Assembly: GCF_013364155.1 (NCBI RefSeq)
Contig: NZ_CP054916.1
Coordinates: 6,631,001 to 6,695,000, forward strand
Direction: 5' to 3'
Length of the DNA: 64,000 bases
DNA from: Streptomyces sp. NA02950
GTDB lineage: Bacteria; Actinomycetota; Actinomycetes; Streptomycetales; Streptomycetaceae
Shown here: positions 52,953 through 60,031 of the stretch, piece by piece
Numbering within the stretch: position 1 is the first letter of the stretch
How the letters are laid out: every line of letters begins with the position of its first letter
Program-made: the position numbers and the translations under genes
The notes under the pieces: model-generated
Seen by the model: only the letters and a program-made list of their open reading frames with translations
What the model was told of the DNA's origin: nothing
Databases searched by the model: none

Positions 52953-55220
52953 CTACTTCTCAGCCCGCTTCTTGTTGCGCTCCGTGACGGCATCGATGAT
53001 GTGCTGACGCTCGATGCCACGCCGGTTCGCGCCCTTGCCCGTCTCGGTCTTGCCCCACACCTGATCCGTCTTGATGCCGAAGGGCTTGAGCGCGGCGGCG
53101 AGCTGGTCCGCCTTCGCGCGGCCCTCCAACTCCGCCCACTCCCCGTAGGCGTCCGCGTTGAGCTCGGCGAGACGGTCCACGATGGTCTCGGACCACACCT
53201 TGTCCTCACGGCGTCCCAGGACGGCGGCCACGTCGGTGAGGATCGCGTCCGCGCCGCGCGTGCTGGTGCTCTCGCCGACCGCGTCCCCGCTCAGCGTGCC
53301 TTCTTCCTCGCGCAGGGTGCGGGCGCGGGTCAGGACGGTGTCGGCGTCGCGGCCGTCGGCGAGGTAGGTGCGCACGATCCCGGAGTCATCCGACATGCCC
53401 TTGCACAACCCGACGCCCTTATGGGACTTCAGCAGCTTCGACGCGTCCAGACCCTCTGAGTAGGAACCGGCACCGAGGACGACGTCCGACACCTGCCAGG
53501 AGCCGACCCGCAGGGAGAACCGGGCCTGGTGCTGGTCACGCAGCACGCTGGGGCAGGCGGTGTCGTCCGGCTTCTGCGTGGAGTTCATCACCGACACCCC
53601 CACCGCCGGGGCGACGCGGGCGAGGTAGACCAGCAGCTCAAGGACGGTCTTGCCATGCACGGGGTGCTGCAAGTACTCCTGCACCTCATCGACGACCACC
53701 AGCGTGAGCGGCATGTTCAGCTTCTTGTCCCGGCTGATCTCCGGGGTCAGCTTGCCCTCGGGGCAGATGTGCAGCGGCAGTTCCGAGAGCCGGTGGTAGC
53801 GGTCCTCCACATCCGCTTTCAGCTCCATCAGGGCGTTGATCAGGTGTTCCACCGGGTCGACGCCGTTGCGGGGCACGATGCCGAACCCGATGCGGTGCGC
53901 GACCTTCGTGAACGCACGCCAGTCCGGGGACGCCTTGCCGTCGAACACGATCAGCCGGACGTGCGGGTCGAGAGCGGCGGCCAGAGCGATCGCACGGGCG
54001 GAGAACGTCTTGCCCTGCCGGGGGACAGCGCCGACCAGCAGCGACAGCCACAGCATCGACGCCATGACCGGGTTGCCCCGCTCATCCACGCCCCACGGAA
54101 ACGGCTTCCAGAAGTCCACCCTCGTCGCCCCGAGCAGCGGCGTGCGCCCGGCCGGAACGGCGAGCGGGTCACGGTCGGCGATCCAGTACGACACCCGGCG
54201 GCCACTTGTCTCGTCCTTGTCGAGGAAGAGCTGAGTGGGAGCGATGTCCATACCGGACGCGAGCCGGGCGTGAGCCTTCACGGCGTCCTCGAACGTCTTG
54301 CCGTAGGGGAGGTCGACCACCACGCGCCACCCGTCGCCGTCCCGCCCGATCGGCCGGGGGAAGGCGATCGACTGGTCCTTGCCGGTCAGGTTCGCCGCAT
54401 CGTGCGCGCGGACCACGATGTCGGAGGACAGCCTGCGCTTGCGGAACGTCACCTTCGCCCGGTCGATGAGCGGCCGGTCCGCCGGCGCCCCCACCAACCC
54501 GAGCGCGGTGGTCAGCGTGGCCACGGACAGCAGGAGCAGCCAGGACGGGGCCATGACGTAGAGGGTGAGGGCGGCGGCGAGGCCGACGAACCCGGCGACG
54601 GTGGCGACGATGCCCCGCAGACGGACCCGGTCGTTACGCTGCCGAGAGAGCCTCAGGTACTCCCCGGCATCTTCGGCGGCCACGGCCGCGAGCCGCAGGC
54701 CCTTGCCCTCGGCATCGAACACCCACCGGCCGATCGCAGTCGACCAGCGCCACGCACCACGCGGCGAGTAGGCCAGCAGCTTCGGGGTGTAGACGACCGG
54801 CAGGCGTACGGCGTGGTAGCCGACCATCGTCGAGTAGTGGCGGACCGCCCACTTACGCACGGCCTTGCGCTGGTCGGGAAGCTTCACCCAGTCCGGCAGC
54901 ACCGGCAGACGGGCCTTGTCCCGCTCCTGCATCCACTCCGTCACCGACGGCGGATAGACCTCACGCGGCGGGTCCACCGGCGCGCCCTCGGCAACGCCCT
55001 CCGCTTCCGGGTCGTCGGTGTCGGGAAGTTCGGCCTCCCACTCACCGGCCTTGACCTCCACCGGCGCCGTCGCAGACGGGGCGGGGACGGTCGGTGCCGG
55101 GGCGTCGGCGGGGGCGGTCTTTTCCAGCGGGAACGGCAGCACGGCGGCCGTCCGCTCCTCCGGCGAGTTGTCGGGGGTGTTGGGGGGCGGGAAGGCGGTG
55201 TTCTCGGTCACGATGTACAT
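52953..55220 (-). CDS. traB: Conjugal DNA translocase TraB (FtsK/SpoIIIE family)
   Basis: A 755-aa FtsK-like translocase. A Pro/Ala-rich N-terminus is followed by a two-helix membrane anchor near 240-290 (GFVGLAAALTLYVMAPSWLLLLSVATLTTALGLV). The motor domain has Walker A GAVPRQGKT near 398 and Walker B LVVVDEVQEYLQ near 505. The C-terminal 90 residues form a winged-helix-like domain (VDRLAELNADAYGEWAELEG...RQHIIDAVTERNKK) expected to read the clt repeats. It moves double-stranded DNA into the recipient. The ATG at 55220 was chosen for GGAG spacing, since upstream sequence belongs to another gene. Confidence 0.92.
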   Translation of the reverse strand: MYIVTENTAFPPPNTPDNSPEERTAAVLPFPLEKTAPADAPAPTVPAPSATAPVEVKAGEWEAELPDTDDPEAEGVAEGAPVDPPREVYPPSVTEWMQERDKARLPVLPDWVKLPDQRKAVRKWAVRHYSTMVGYHAVRLPVVYTPKLLAYSPRGAWRWSTAIGRWVFDAEGKGLRLAAVAAEDAGEYLRLSRQRNDRVRLRGIVATVAGFVGLAAALTLYVMAPSWLLLLSVATLTTALGLVGAPADRPLIDRAKVTFRKRRLSSDIVVRAHDAANLTGKDQSIAFPRPIGRDGDGWRVVVDLPYGKTFEDAVKAHARLASGMDIAPTQLFLDKDETSGRRVSYWIADRDPLAVPAGRTPLLGATRVDFWKPFPWGVDERGNPVMASMLWLSLLVGAVPRQGKTFSARAIALAAALDPHVRLIVFDGKASPDWRAFTKVAHRIGFGIVPRNGVDPVEHLINALMELKADVEDRYHRLSELPLHICPEGKLTPEISRDKKLNMPLTLVVVDEVQEYLQHPVHGKTVLELLVYLARVAPAVGVSVMNSTQKPDDTACPSVLRDQHQARFSLRVGSWQVSDVVLGAGSYSEGLDASKLLKSHKGVGLCKGMSDDSGIVRTYLADGRDADTVLTRARTLREEEGTLSGDAVGESTSTRGADAILTDVAAVLGRREDKVWSETIVDRLAELNADAYGEWAELEGRAKADQLAAALKPFGIKTDQVWGKTETGKGANRRGIERQHIIDAVTERNKKRAEK

Positions 55221-55290
55221 CGCTCCTTCACGGGAGTCGAGGGCCCGACCGATTGCTGTGGAAGGTGGCCGGTCGGGCCCGGTAGAACGT

Positions 55291-55663
55291 TCAGGGGGTG
55301 CGCTGGTCCTCGGAGTGGGCACAGGCAGCACACATGCCGAGCGAGGTCGGCAGGCAGTAGCTGTAGGTGATCCGGCAGACGGGGCAGGTGCGGCGGGCGA
55401 GCATCGCCAGAGCGAGCGCGCCCCACTTGCGCGAGGTCATCGGCCGCACCGGCACCGCGAGGTCGACGCGGTAGAGGTAGGCGACCAGCGGCGGGCGCCG
55501 GTACCGCCCGCGCATCACCTGCGCCGCCACCTCCTGACCGCCCGGACGCAGACCGAGCGCGCGCAGTCCACGCCGGGTGGCGTAGCCGTCCGGCGCGCAC
55601 TTCCACGGGTAGATCGGTATGCCGTAGCGGGCGCCGGTCGAAGAACGCGGCGTGCGCCACCAT
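55291..55663 (-). pseudogene. Zinc-binding (RRQRL-motif-like) small protein, possibly frameshifted
   Basis: A family of about 100-130 aa proteins that AICEs carry between spdB and traB. Seen: ARYGIPIYPWKCAPDGYATRRGLRALGLRPGGQEVAAQV and VAYLYRVDLAVPVRPMTSRKWGAL, then a CPVC/CAAC zinc knuckle. The natural start is the ATG overlapping the upstream stop (TGATG, 55663), but its frame (MVAHAAFFD) does not match the conserved frame, which opens at 55635; one base is extra or five are missing at 55636. The only in-frame start, GTG 55530, would remove the conserved N-terminus. Confidence 0.6.
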
Positions 55664-56517
55664 CAGGCGACGCGCTTCCATGCGGCCCGCAGGCGCACTT
55701 CGGATGCGGAGTGACCTGCCGCGCGAAACCGGGCGGACATCTCGCGGTAGGACAGGGCGGGCGTCTCGCTGTGCCGGATCTCGTCTACCAGCGCGTCAAG
55801 CGCCTCATCCGTGAGTGCGGGTCCTGTCTCCAGCGCGGGAACGGACTCGGTGGGGCCCCACACGGGGAGTTCCCATGAGGGTGTGACGCCGGGTGTGACG
55901 CGGGTCGTCACGCTGGTCAGGGCCCTGCCGGTGTCCTCGCCCCTCCGTGCCGTCTCCAGCGTCGACCATGCTTCGGCGAGGGTGTCAGCGGTCTTGGCCT
56001 GGACGCGTGCGACGCGGGCCCCGGCGTGCGTCACGGCCGTCAGCCGGGTCTCCTCGGTGGCCGCTTCCGCCCGCAGCCGGGCGCGGGCAACGGCCGCTTC
56101 GTCGCGGGCCTCTTGCTGGATTCCCCGGATCGCACCGAGCGCGGCCGGGGTGAGGGCGGTGCGCTCCCACAGACTGTGGACCAGCCACAGTGCCTTAGCC
56201 GCCAGCGGCAGCCAGGCCACAGCCAGCCACGCGCCGGACGACTCTTCGGCGGTCAGTGCGTGGGCGATAAGGACGCCGGTGGCGACCAGGCCGAAGAACC
56301 AGCCGACGCCCGTCACGGTGCGGTTGTGGTCGCCCTGCGCGGCGAGTCGGCGTTCATAGGCGAGCGTGGCGAGCCATCCACCGTCAATGCCGAGACCGAC
56401 GACCAGCGCGACCGGCCACGGCACCGCCGTGCCCAGCCACATCAGGACCACGGCCAGAGTGAGGACCATGGACACCGCCGTCATCGCCACGGCGGGAAGA
56501 ACGGTCTTGGCGCTCAT
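55663..56517 (-). CDS. SpdB-like spread membrane protein
   Basis: A 284-aa protein with three or four N-terminal membrane helices (AMTAVSMVLTLAVVLMWLG, PVALVVGLGIDGGWLATLAYERR, VGWFFGLVATGVLIAHAL, AWLAVAWLPLAAKALWLVHSLW), then a long Ala/Glu/Arg coiled-coil (EARDEAAVARARLRAEAAT) and a C-terminal HTH-like tail (SYREMSARFRAAGHSASEVRLRAAWKRV). This is the SpdB/DUF2637-like organisation that helps spread plasmids through the mycelium. The stop overlaps the next ATG (TGATG) and its start overlaps the upstream gene's stop. Confidence 0.78.
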   Translation of the reverse strand: MSAKTVLPAVAMTAVSMVLTLAVVLMWLGTAVPWPVALVVGLGIDGGWLATLAYERRLAAQGDHNRTVTGVGWFFGLVATGVLIAHALTAEESSGAWLAVAWLPLAAKALWLVHSLWERTALTPAALGAIRGIQQEARDEAAVARARLRAEAATEETRLTAVTHAGARVARVQAKTADTLAEAWSTLETARRGEDTGRALTSVTTRVTPGVTPSWELPVWGPTESVPALETGPALTDEALDALVDEIRHSETPALSYREMSARFRAAGHSASEVRLRAAWKRVA

Positions 56518-56825
56518 GCCGTACCTCCCTTGCGGCGGTTCTCCGCGCGGCTGCGCTGGCTCGGCTGAGTACGCGGGGCGCCCTCGTACCAGACGAACGG
56601 CGGGATGTCGTCCGCGGCGGTGAAGACACGGATGGCGGCTCCCGCCGGGGCGTCGGGCAGGGGGTAGACCCTGCCGCGCTCCAACGACGCCAGCAGCCGG
56701 GCCCCGTGGTGCTCGCAGCCATCCGCCCCGGCGTTGTAGGCGTCCAGCACGGTCACGACGACCGGACCGTCACACGGGCTCGGGTCCTCGTGGTGAGCAG
56801 CAGGGCAACGGGGTGTGTCCCTCAT
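56514..56825 (-). CDS. Small AICE protein of unknown function (103 aa)
   Basis: A 103-aa protein beginning MRDTPRCPAAHHEDPSPCDGP, with Cys and His residues that could form a zinc finger, followed by DGCEHHGARLLASLERGRVYPLPDAPAGAAIRVFTAADDIPPFVWYEGAP. Homologues with CEHHGARLLAS patterns occur in many AICEs, always in this location. Both ends overlap neighbouring genes by 4 nt. Function unknown. Confidence 0.7.
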   Translation of the reverse strand: MRDTPRCPAAHHEDPSPCDGPVVVTVLDAYNAGADGCEHHGARLLASLERGRVYPLPDAPAGAAIRVFTAADDIPPFVWYEGAPRTQPSQRSRAENRRKGGTA

Positions 56826-57106
56826 GCCGGGTCCCCCTTGTCTTCCCAGGGGGTGTAGGTGACCGGCGCGGTTTCGGTCCGGCCGCGCAGGTACGCGGCG
56901 GACGATCCAAGGGCGTGGTTGCGCTCCAGGACACAGGCCAGGACGACTCGGGCACCGGCCGCACGGTCGATCAGCAGCCGGTAATGCTCCCGCTCGTCCT
57001 GATCGGTCAGGCCGGGCAGCGGCAGGTCCAGCGCGTCATGCACAGCCCGCAGCAGCGCGGCAACATCCTCTGACAGCGGACCGGGAACCGGGGGGATGGT
57101 GCTCAC
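56822..57106 (-). CDS. Small AICE protein of unknown function (94 aa)
   Basis: A 94-aa helical acidic protein (MSTIPPVPGPLSEDVAALLRAVHDALDLPLPG..., then LACVLERNHALGSSAAYLRG). It overlaps the neighbouring reading frames by 4 nt on both sides, marking one transcription unit. No motif recognised. Confidence 0.68.
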   Translation of the reverse strand: MSTIPPVPGPLSEDVAALLRAVHDALDLPLPGLTDQDEREHYRLLIDRAAGARVVLACVLERNHALGSSAAYLRGRTETAPVTYTPWEDKGDPA

Positions 57107-57372
57107 GCTCCCACCCCCGGCACGCTCATCGAGATGGCGCGGTTGGAGAGCTCCCGACGGGCGGCCAGCGCCCGGCGACGGGCCCGGCGGATACGGCGCT
57201 CATCCAGCTCCGACACCGGCCGGTCAAGCGTCATGATCTGCGCGTCCAACAGGTCGACGTCCGCAAGGATCACGGGCATCTCCCGGTCGATCGCGTCCAG
57301 CTCAGCGCCGGTTGGCTCCATGAAGTCGGCGAACGCGGTAACAGCGTCCTGAACAGTAACGATGGGACTCAT
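57103..57372 (-). CDS. DUF6284-like small protein, first gene of the transfer operon
   Basis: An 89-aa protein that opens with VQDAVTAFADFMEPTGAELDAIDREMPVILADVDLLDAQI and ends with RRARRRALAARRELSNRAI, the pattern I recall as DUF6284. It always occupies the 5' end of the AICE transfer operon, after the repressor gene. Function unknown. A structured 5' leader (57414-57517) precedes it. Confidence 0.75.
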   Translation of the reverse strand: MSPIVTVQDAVTAFADFMEPTGAELDAIDREMPVILADVDLLDAQIMTLDRPVSELDERRIRRARRRALAARRELSNRAISMSVPGVGA

Positions 57373-57413
57373 TGGGTCTGGTTCCTCTCAGACAGGAACG
57401 GCCCGAACAGCGG

Positions 57414-57517
57414 CCCCGGTGTTCCAGCACCGGGGCTGCGCGCCGTTGAAGTCGGTAGATCCGGCTCCCCACACCCCGCCCGTGTGGCTCACGCAGTGCG
57501 TGAGTCGGACGGGCGGA
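57414..57517 (-). promoter_or_regulatory. Structured 5' leader of the transfer operon
   Basis: Two consecutive stem-loops lie 42-145 nt upstream of the DUF6284-like start: an 8-bp stem with a 6-nt loop (57414-57435), and a nested double stem of 8 + 8 bp (57476-57517). They could attenuate or protect the transfer mRNA. Not a recognised riboswitch. Confidence 0.5.
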
Positions 57518-57912
57518 GGAGGCAACCGGCCGCAGCGCTAGCCGCTGCGATGGCGGGAAGAAGGGGACCGGCTTGTTCGTCGGCGGAAGACGCCGCGAAC
57601 GGGGATGACGCACAGGCGCCGCCGTGCCGGTCGATCACGGCGGCGCCCACGTATTTCGTTGGCTGTGCACAGTGCCCCCTTGCGTGGAAGCGGACGTGGA
57701 CAGGTCTCCTTCGAGGTGGGCCGCGCCCGTATCAGGTAGCGCGGTCATGACCTCGTTGTAGGCGTATGGAGACGTGACCTTTCGGTCTAAGCCCTCCGGT
57801 TAATGACAAGGCGCCGGGTCACCTCCCCCCGTCCAACGCGGGGCTCCTGGTCGTGCATGGCGAAGCAGCCCCGCCCCCGAAGGGTTCGGGCTGGCTTGCG
57901 GCCACATCCATA

Positions 57913-57938
57913 GACTGGACCGGTGGACCGGTCCAGTC
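57913..57938. promoter_or_regulatory. GntR (KorSA-like) operator, inverted repeat
   Basis: GACTGGACCGGT (57913-57924) and ACCGGTCCAGTC (57927-57938) flank GG. The 16-bp core ACCGGTGGACCGGTCC (57919-57934) recurs at 58019-58034 (15/16) and, inverted, at 58800-58815 (15/16). It is upstream of the transfer operon, where KorSA-type repressors act. Confidence 0.7.
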
Positions 57939-58007
57939 AACTGCTTCGGGTGGAAGCCGGTTCCGGCTTCCTTCGTTTCTGCTGGTAGTGGCCACTCTTT
58001 GGGAACG

Positions 58008-58038
58008 AAAAAAGCTGGACCGGCGGACCGGTCCAGCT
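58008..58038 (-). terminator. Rho-independent terminator of the GntR gene, containing an operator-like core
   Basis: In leftward direction, an 11-bp stem (AGCTGGACCGG, loop TCCG, CCGGTCCAGCT) followed by six U residues lies 21 nt after the GntR stop. It also holds one copy of the 16-bp operator motif. Confidence 0.9.
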
Positions 58039-58058
58039 CCTTCTGTCGTGCGTGACGG

Positions 58059-58775
58059 CTACATGGCGTAGGTCTCTTCCCGTTCATAGAGAGGGCCCGG
58101 CGTGACCCCTTCCTCACAGACCAGCGGGCGCCCCTCTTGGTCGTACGCCGTGTGCAGCACGACAGCCACCGGGGTTGGGCGCGACAGGTCCAAGTGCTCC
58201 GCCTCGACCTCCGTAGCCAGGCGCACCGTGGTGACGTCGGTCCCCTCCACGGGGAACCGGCCGGTCTGGCGGCGGACGTACCGCGTCGTGCCCTCCGCGA
58301 TGGGGGCGGTCTGGGCCAGGCGGGGCGCCGCCTCGGCCACCTCGGGTGGGAACCACGCCACCGCATAGCTATGGGGGCTCCCGTCGGGAAGCTGCATCAC
58401 ACGCACCCGACGAAGTGCCTCCATGCCGCCGTCCATCCGAAGCGCCTCGGCCACATGTGCCGGAGGCGCCGCCCAGTCAGGGGCACCCACGCGCAGGAAT
58501 GGCATACCGCCGGTCACGCGCGCCGAACCGGCCCGTCGCCCGCCCGCCGGCCGCGCCTTGGGGGTCTCGGTGACGATGAACCCCGTGCCCTGCTTGGCCT
58601 CCACCACCCCGTCGTTGCGCAGCACGTCCATGGCCTTGATGGCCGTGGCCCGCGACACGGACCACTGCTCGGCCAGATCCCGCCCCGATGGAACGGTGTC
58701 GCCCGGCTCGAACTCACCCGCTGCGATCCGGGACCGCAGGGATTCCGCGATTTCCTCGTACTTCAGCAGCGCCAT
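58059..58775 (-). CDS. korSA: GntR family transcriptional repressor (KorSA-like)
   Basis: A 238-aa GntR/HutC-type regulator. N-terminal winged HTH: LKYEEIAESLRSRIAAGEFEPGDTVPSGRDLAEQWSVSRATAIKAMDVLRNDGVVEAKQGTGFIV. The C-terminal UTRA domain (LRRVRVMQLPDGSPHSYAVAWFPPEVAE) is an effector-binding module. I chose the ATG at 58775 (AAGGGG before it) instead of an upstream in-frame start (58835) that would overlap the methyltransferase. In pSAM2, KorSA represses transfer/replication genes; the three operator-like sites point the same way here. Confidence 0.9.
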   Translation of the reverse strand: MALLKYEEIAESLRSRIAAGEFEPGDTVPSGRDLAEQWSVSRATAIKAMDVLRNDGVVEAKQGTGFIVTETPKARPAGGRRAGSARVTGGMPFLRVGAPDWAAPPAHVAEALRMDGGMEALRRVRVMQLPDGSPHSYAVAWFPPEVAEAAPRLAQTAPIAEGTTRYVRRQTGRFPVEGTDVTTVRLATEVEAEHLDLSRPTPVAVVLHTAYDQEGRPLVCEEGVTPGPLYEREETYAM

Positions 58776-58796
58776 GGTTCCCCTTGTCAGATACGG

Positions 58797-58815
58797 ACTG
58801 GACTGGTCCACCGGT
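58797..58815. promoter_or_regulatory. Operator between the divergent GntR and methyltransferase genes
   Basis: ACTGGACTGGTCCACCGGT holds the inverted 16-bp motif (58800-58815) 22 nt upstream of the GntR start and 19 nt before the methyltransferase start. It would allow one repressor to control both. Confidence 0.7.
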
Positions 58816-58833
58816 ACACAGGATACTGCCCTC

Positions 58834-59646
58834 ATGTCGAAACCAGAGGTCGCCCTAGCACCGGAGATCGAACACTTCTACTCAGACGTCATTGACGAGG
58901 ACACCCGGCTGACCATGTCGGCAGACGGGCGGCTCGAACTGCTCCGCACGCAGGAGCTCCTGCGCCGCTTCCTCCCCCCAGCACCGGCGCGCGTCCTCGA
59001 TGTGGGTGGCGGGACCGGCGTCCACGCACGGTGGCTCGCAGAAGACGGCTACAAGGTCGAGCTGATCGATCCCGTCGCCCGGCACGTCGAGCAGGCGGCG
59101 ACGATCTGCCCCGCGGCGGTGGGCGACGCGCGTGCGCTGGCTGCGGAGGACGCGAGCTACGACGTGGTACAGCTACTCGGCCCGCTCTACCACCTGCCCG
59201 ACCCGGACGACCGGCGCACTGCCCTCTCCGAGGCGCAGCGCGTAGTGAAGCCCGGGGGGCTCGTCGCCGCAGCCGCGATCAACCGGTACGCCTCCCTCTT
59301 CGAGCACGTCACCTACGCACATCTGCACACCGACCGCTTGCAAGCGGCCATCTCCAAGATCCTGAGCACTGCTGTACACGACGGCAAGGGCTTCACTCTC
59401 TCCTACTACCACCGCGCCGATGAACTCGCCGACGAACTGCGTGCGGCAGGATTGACCGACGTAGAGGTGTTCGGGATCGAGGGCCCCGCGTGGTCGCTCC
59501 TCAAAGCGGTCGAGCAACAGCCTGGGGAAGGTCCCACGGACGACATGTTCGCCTCGGCACTGACAGCCGCGCGAATGGCCGAGCCGTACCCGGAACTCCT
59601 GGCCGCCAGTTCCCATCTGCTGGCGGTCGGGAAGGCGCCGATGTAA
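58834..59646 (+). CDS. Class I SAM-dependent methyltransferase, element cargo
   Basis: A 270-aa Rossmann methyltransferase. SAM-binding motif I VLDVGGGTG at 54-62, motif II acidic ELID, motif IV DVVQLLGPLYHL and motif VI VKPGGLVAAAAI. No (N/D)PP(Y/F) catalytic motif of DNA adenine or N4-cytosine methyltransferases and no Cys of C5 enzymes, so small molecules or proteins are likelier substrates. It is the only rightward gene of the element, divergent from the repressor, sharing its operator. Function unknown. Confidence 0.85.
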   Translation: MSKPEVALAPEIEHFYSDVIDEDTRLTMSADGRLELLRTQELLRRFLPPAPARVLDVGGGTGVHARWLAEDGYKVELIDPVARHVEQAATICPAAVGDARALAAEDASYDVVQLLGPLYHLPDPDDRRTALSEAQRVVKPGGLVAAAAINRYASLFEHVTYAHLHTDRLQAAISKILSTAVHDGKGFTLSYYHRADELADELRAAGLTDVEVFGIEGPAWSLLKAVEQQPGEGPTDDMFASALTAARMAEPYPELLAASSHLLAVGKAPM

Positions 59647-59688
59647 TCCGCGCCGCCCATCATGATGTCTGCTCAGTCTGAGCGGTCT

Positions 59689-59727
59689 GGCCCCGGAGAC
59701 AGGGAAGTTGTCCCAGTCTCCGGGGCC
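59689..59727 (+). terminator. Terminator after the methyltransferase gene
   Basis: A 12-bp stem (GGCCCCGGAGAC at 59689-59700 with 59716-59727) with inner GGGA/TCCC pairing. Confidence 0.75.
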
Positions 59728-59733
59728 GCGCTC

Positions 59734-59790
59734 TGGGCCGTCTGTGGGCCGTACGAGGGTGACCAACGACGACCAACAACGACCAATGAC
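59734..59790. promoter_or_regulatory. Putative arm-type integrase/Xis sites near attR
   Basis: The 19-bp repeat TGGGCCGTCTGTGGGCCGT (59734-59752), shared with 46604-46622, is followed by three tandem decamers GACCAACGAC, GACCAACAAC and GACCAATGAC (59761-59790). The arrangement resembles the arm-binding sites of tyrosine integrases, about 70-120 bp from attR. Confidence 0.6.
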
Positions 59791-59857
59791 AACCGTGCCG
59801 CCCCCGCTCGGAAGCGGCACCGGAAGGGGTCTCCCAGGTGGCGGATTCGCCGCATGA

Positions 59858-59944
59858 CTTCCTCCGCAACAAGAAGCAGGAGTGGGAGGAGTACCGCTCC
59901 GAGGTGACCCCGTTCGAGCTGCGGAAGAACCTGCCGGTGCTGTA
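59858..59944 (+). repeat. attR: 87-bp direct repeat, displaced glnA2 3' end
   Basis: Identical over 87 bp to 46431-46517 and ends in the native stop TAG. It carries 28 orphan glnA2 codons (FLRNKKQEWEEY...) without a start, and is not a gene. Confidence 0.95.
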
Positions 59945-59960
59945 GTCCCGCCGCGGCATT

Positions 59961-59991
59961 CCGGGCCGACGGTGGTGAACCGTCGGCCCGG
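59961..59991 (+). terminator. Native glnA2 terminator
   Basis: A 13-bp stem (CCGGGCCGACGGT at 59961-59973 with 59979-59991, 5-nt loop) just past attR. It closely resembles the element-supplied terminator at 46556-46586, including the following CCCGGAG(T/C)CGTCTCA. Confidence 0.85.
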
Positions 59992-60031
59992 AGCCGTCTC
60001 ACCGGCCCGCAAGACCGTTGCCGGGAGAGGG

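Larger units (their letters stand above)
57373..58058. other. Leader and operator region of the transfer operon (686 bp)
   Basis: No gene supported. It contains a stem-loop CCCCGGTG/CACCGGGG (57414-57435), then a two-tier hairpin (CCGCCCGT 57476-57483 with 57510-57517 outside CTCACGCA 57488-57495 with 57497-57504), an AT-richer stretch near 57735-57800 that may hold the promoter, the operator at 57913-57938 and the GntR terminator at 58008-58038. Confidence 0.55.
46431..59944. mobile_element. Integrative and conjugative element (AICE, pSAM2-like) inserted in glnA2
   Basis: About 13.4 kb bounded by perfect 87-bp repeats. It encodes a tyrosine integrase beside attL, a MerR/AlpA-type excisionase, a two-gene replication module (Prim-Pol and ATPase), an iteron region, a KorSA-like GntR repressor and an FtsK-type TraB with spread genes. 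That is the AICE plan: conjugation by a single double-stranded-DNA translocase. Cargo: a TGT/DpdA-like enzyme and a SAM methyltransferase. All genes but the last are leftward. The target is a protein-coding 3' end, whereas most AICEs known to me use tRNA genes. Confidence 0.93.

Noticed and set aside
58834..59646. DNA methyltransferase of a restriction-modification system
   Set aside because: The catalytic (N/D)PP(Y/F) and C5-cysteine motifs are absent and no restriction gene is adjacent.
59761..59790. Short CRISPR-like array
   Set aside because: Repeats are 10 bp with no spacers and no cas genes; integrase arm sites fit better.
59858..59944. A small gene encoding the glnA2 C-terminus
   Set aside because: No start codon or ribosome-binding site; it is the displaced att repeat.
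46431..59944. A tRNA gene at the AICE boundary
   Set aside because: No tRNA-like fold was found at either end; the repeat is protein-coding sequence.
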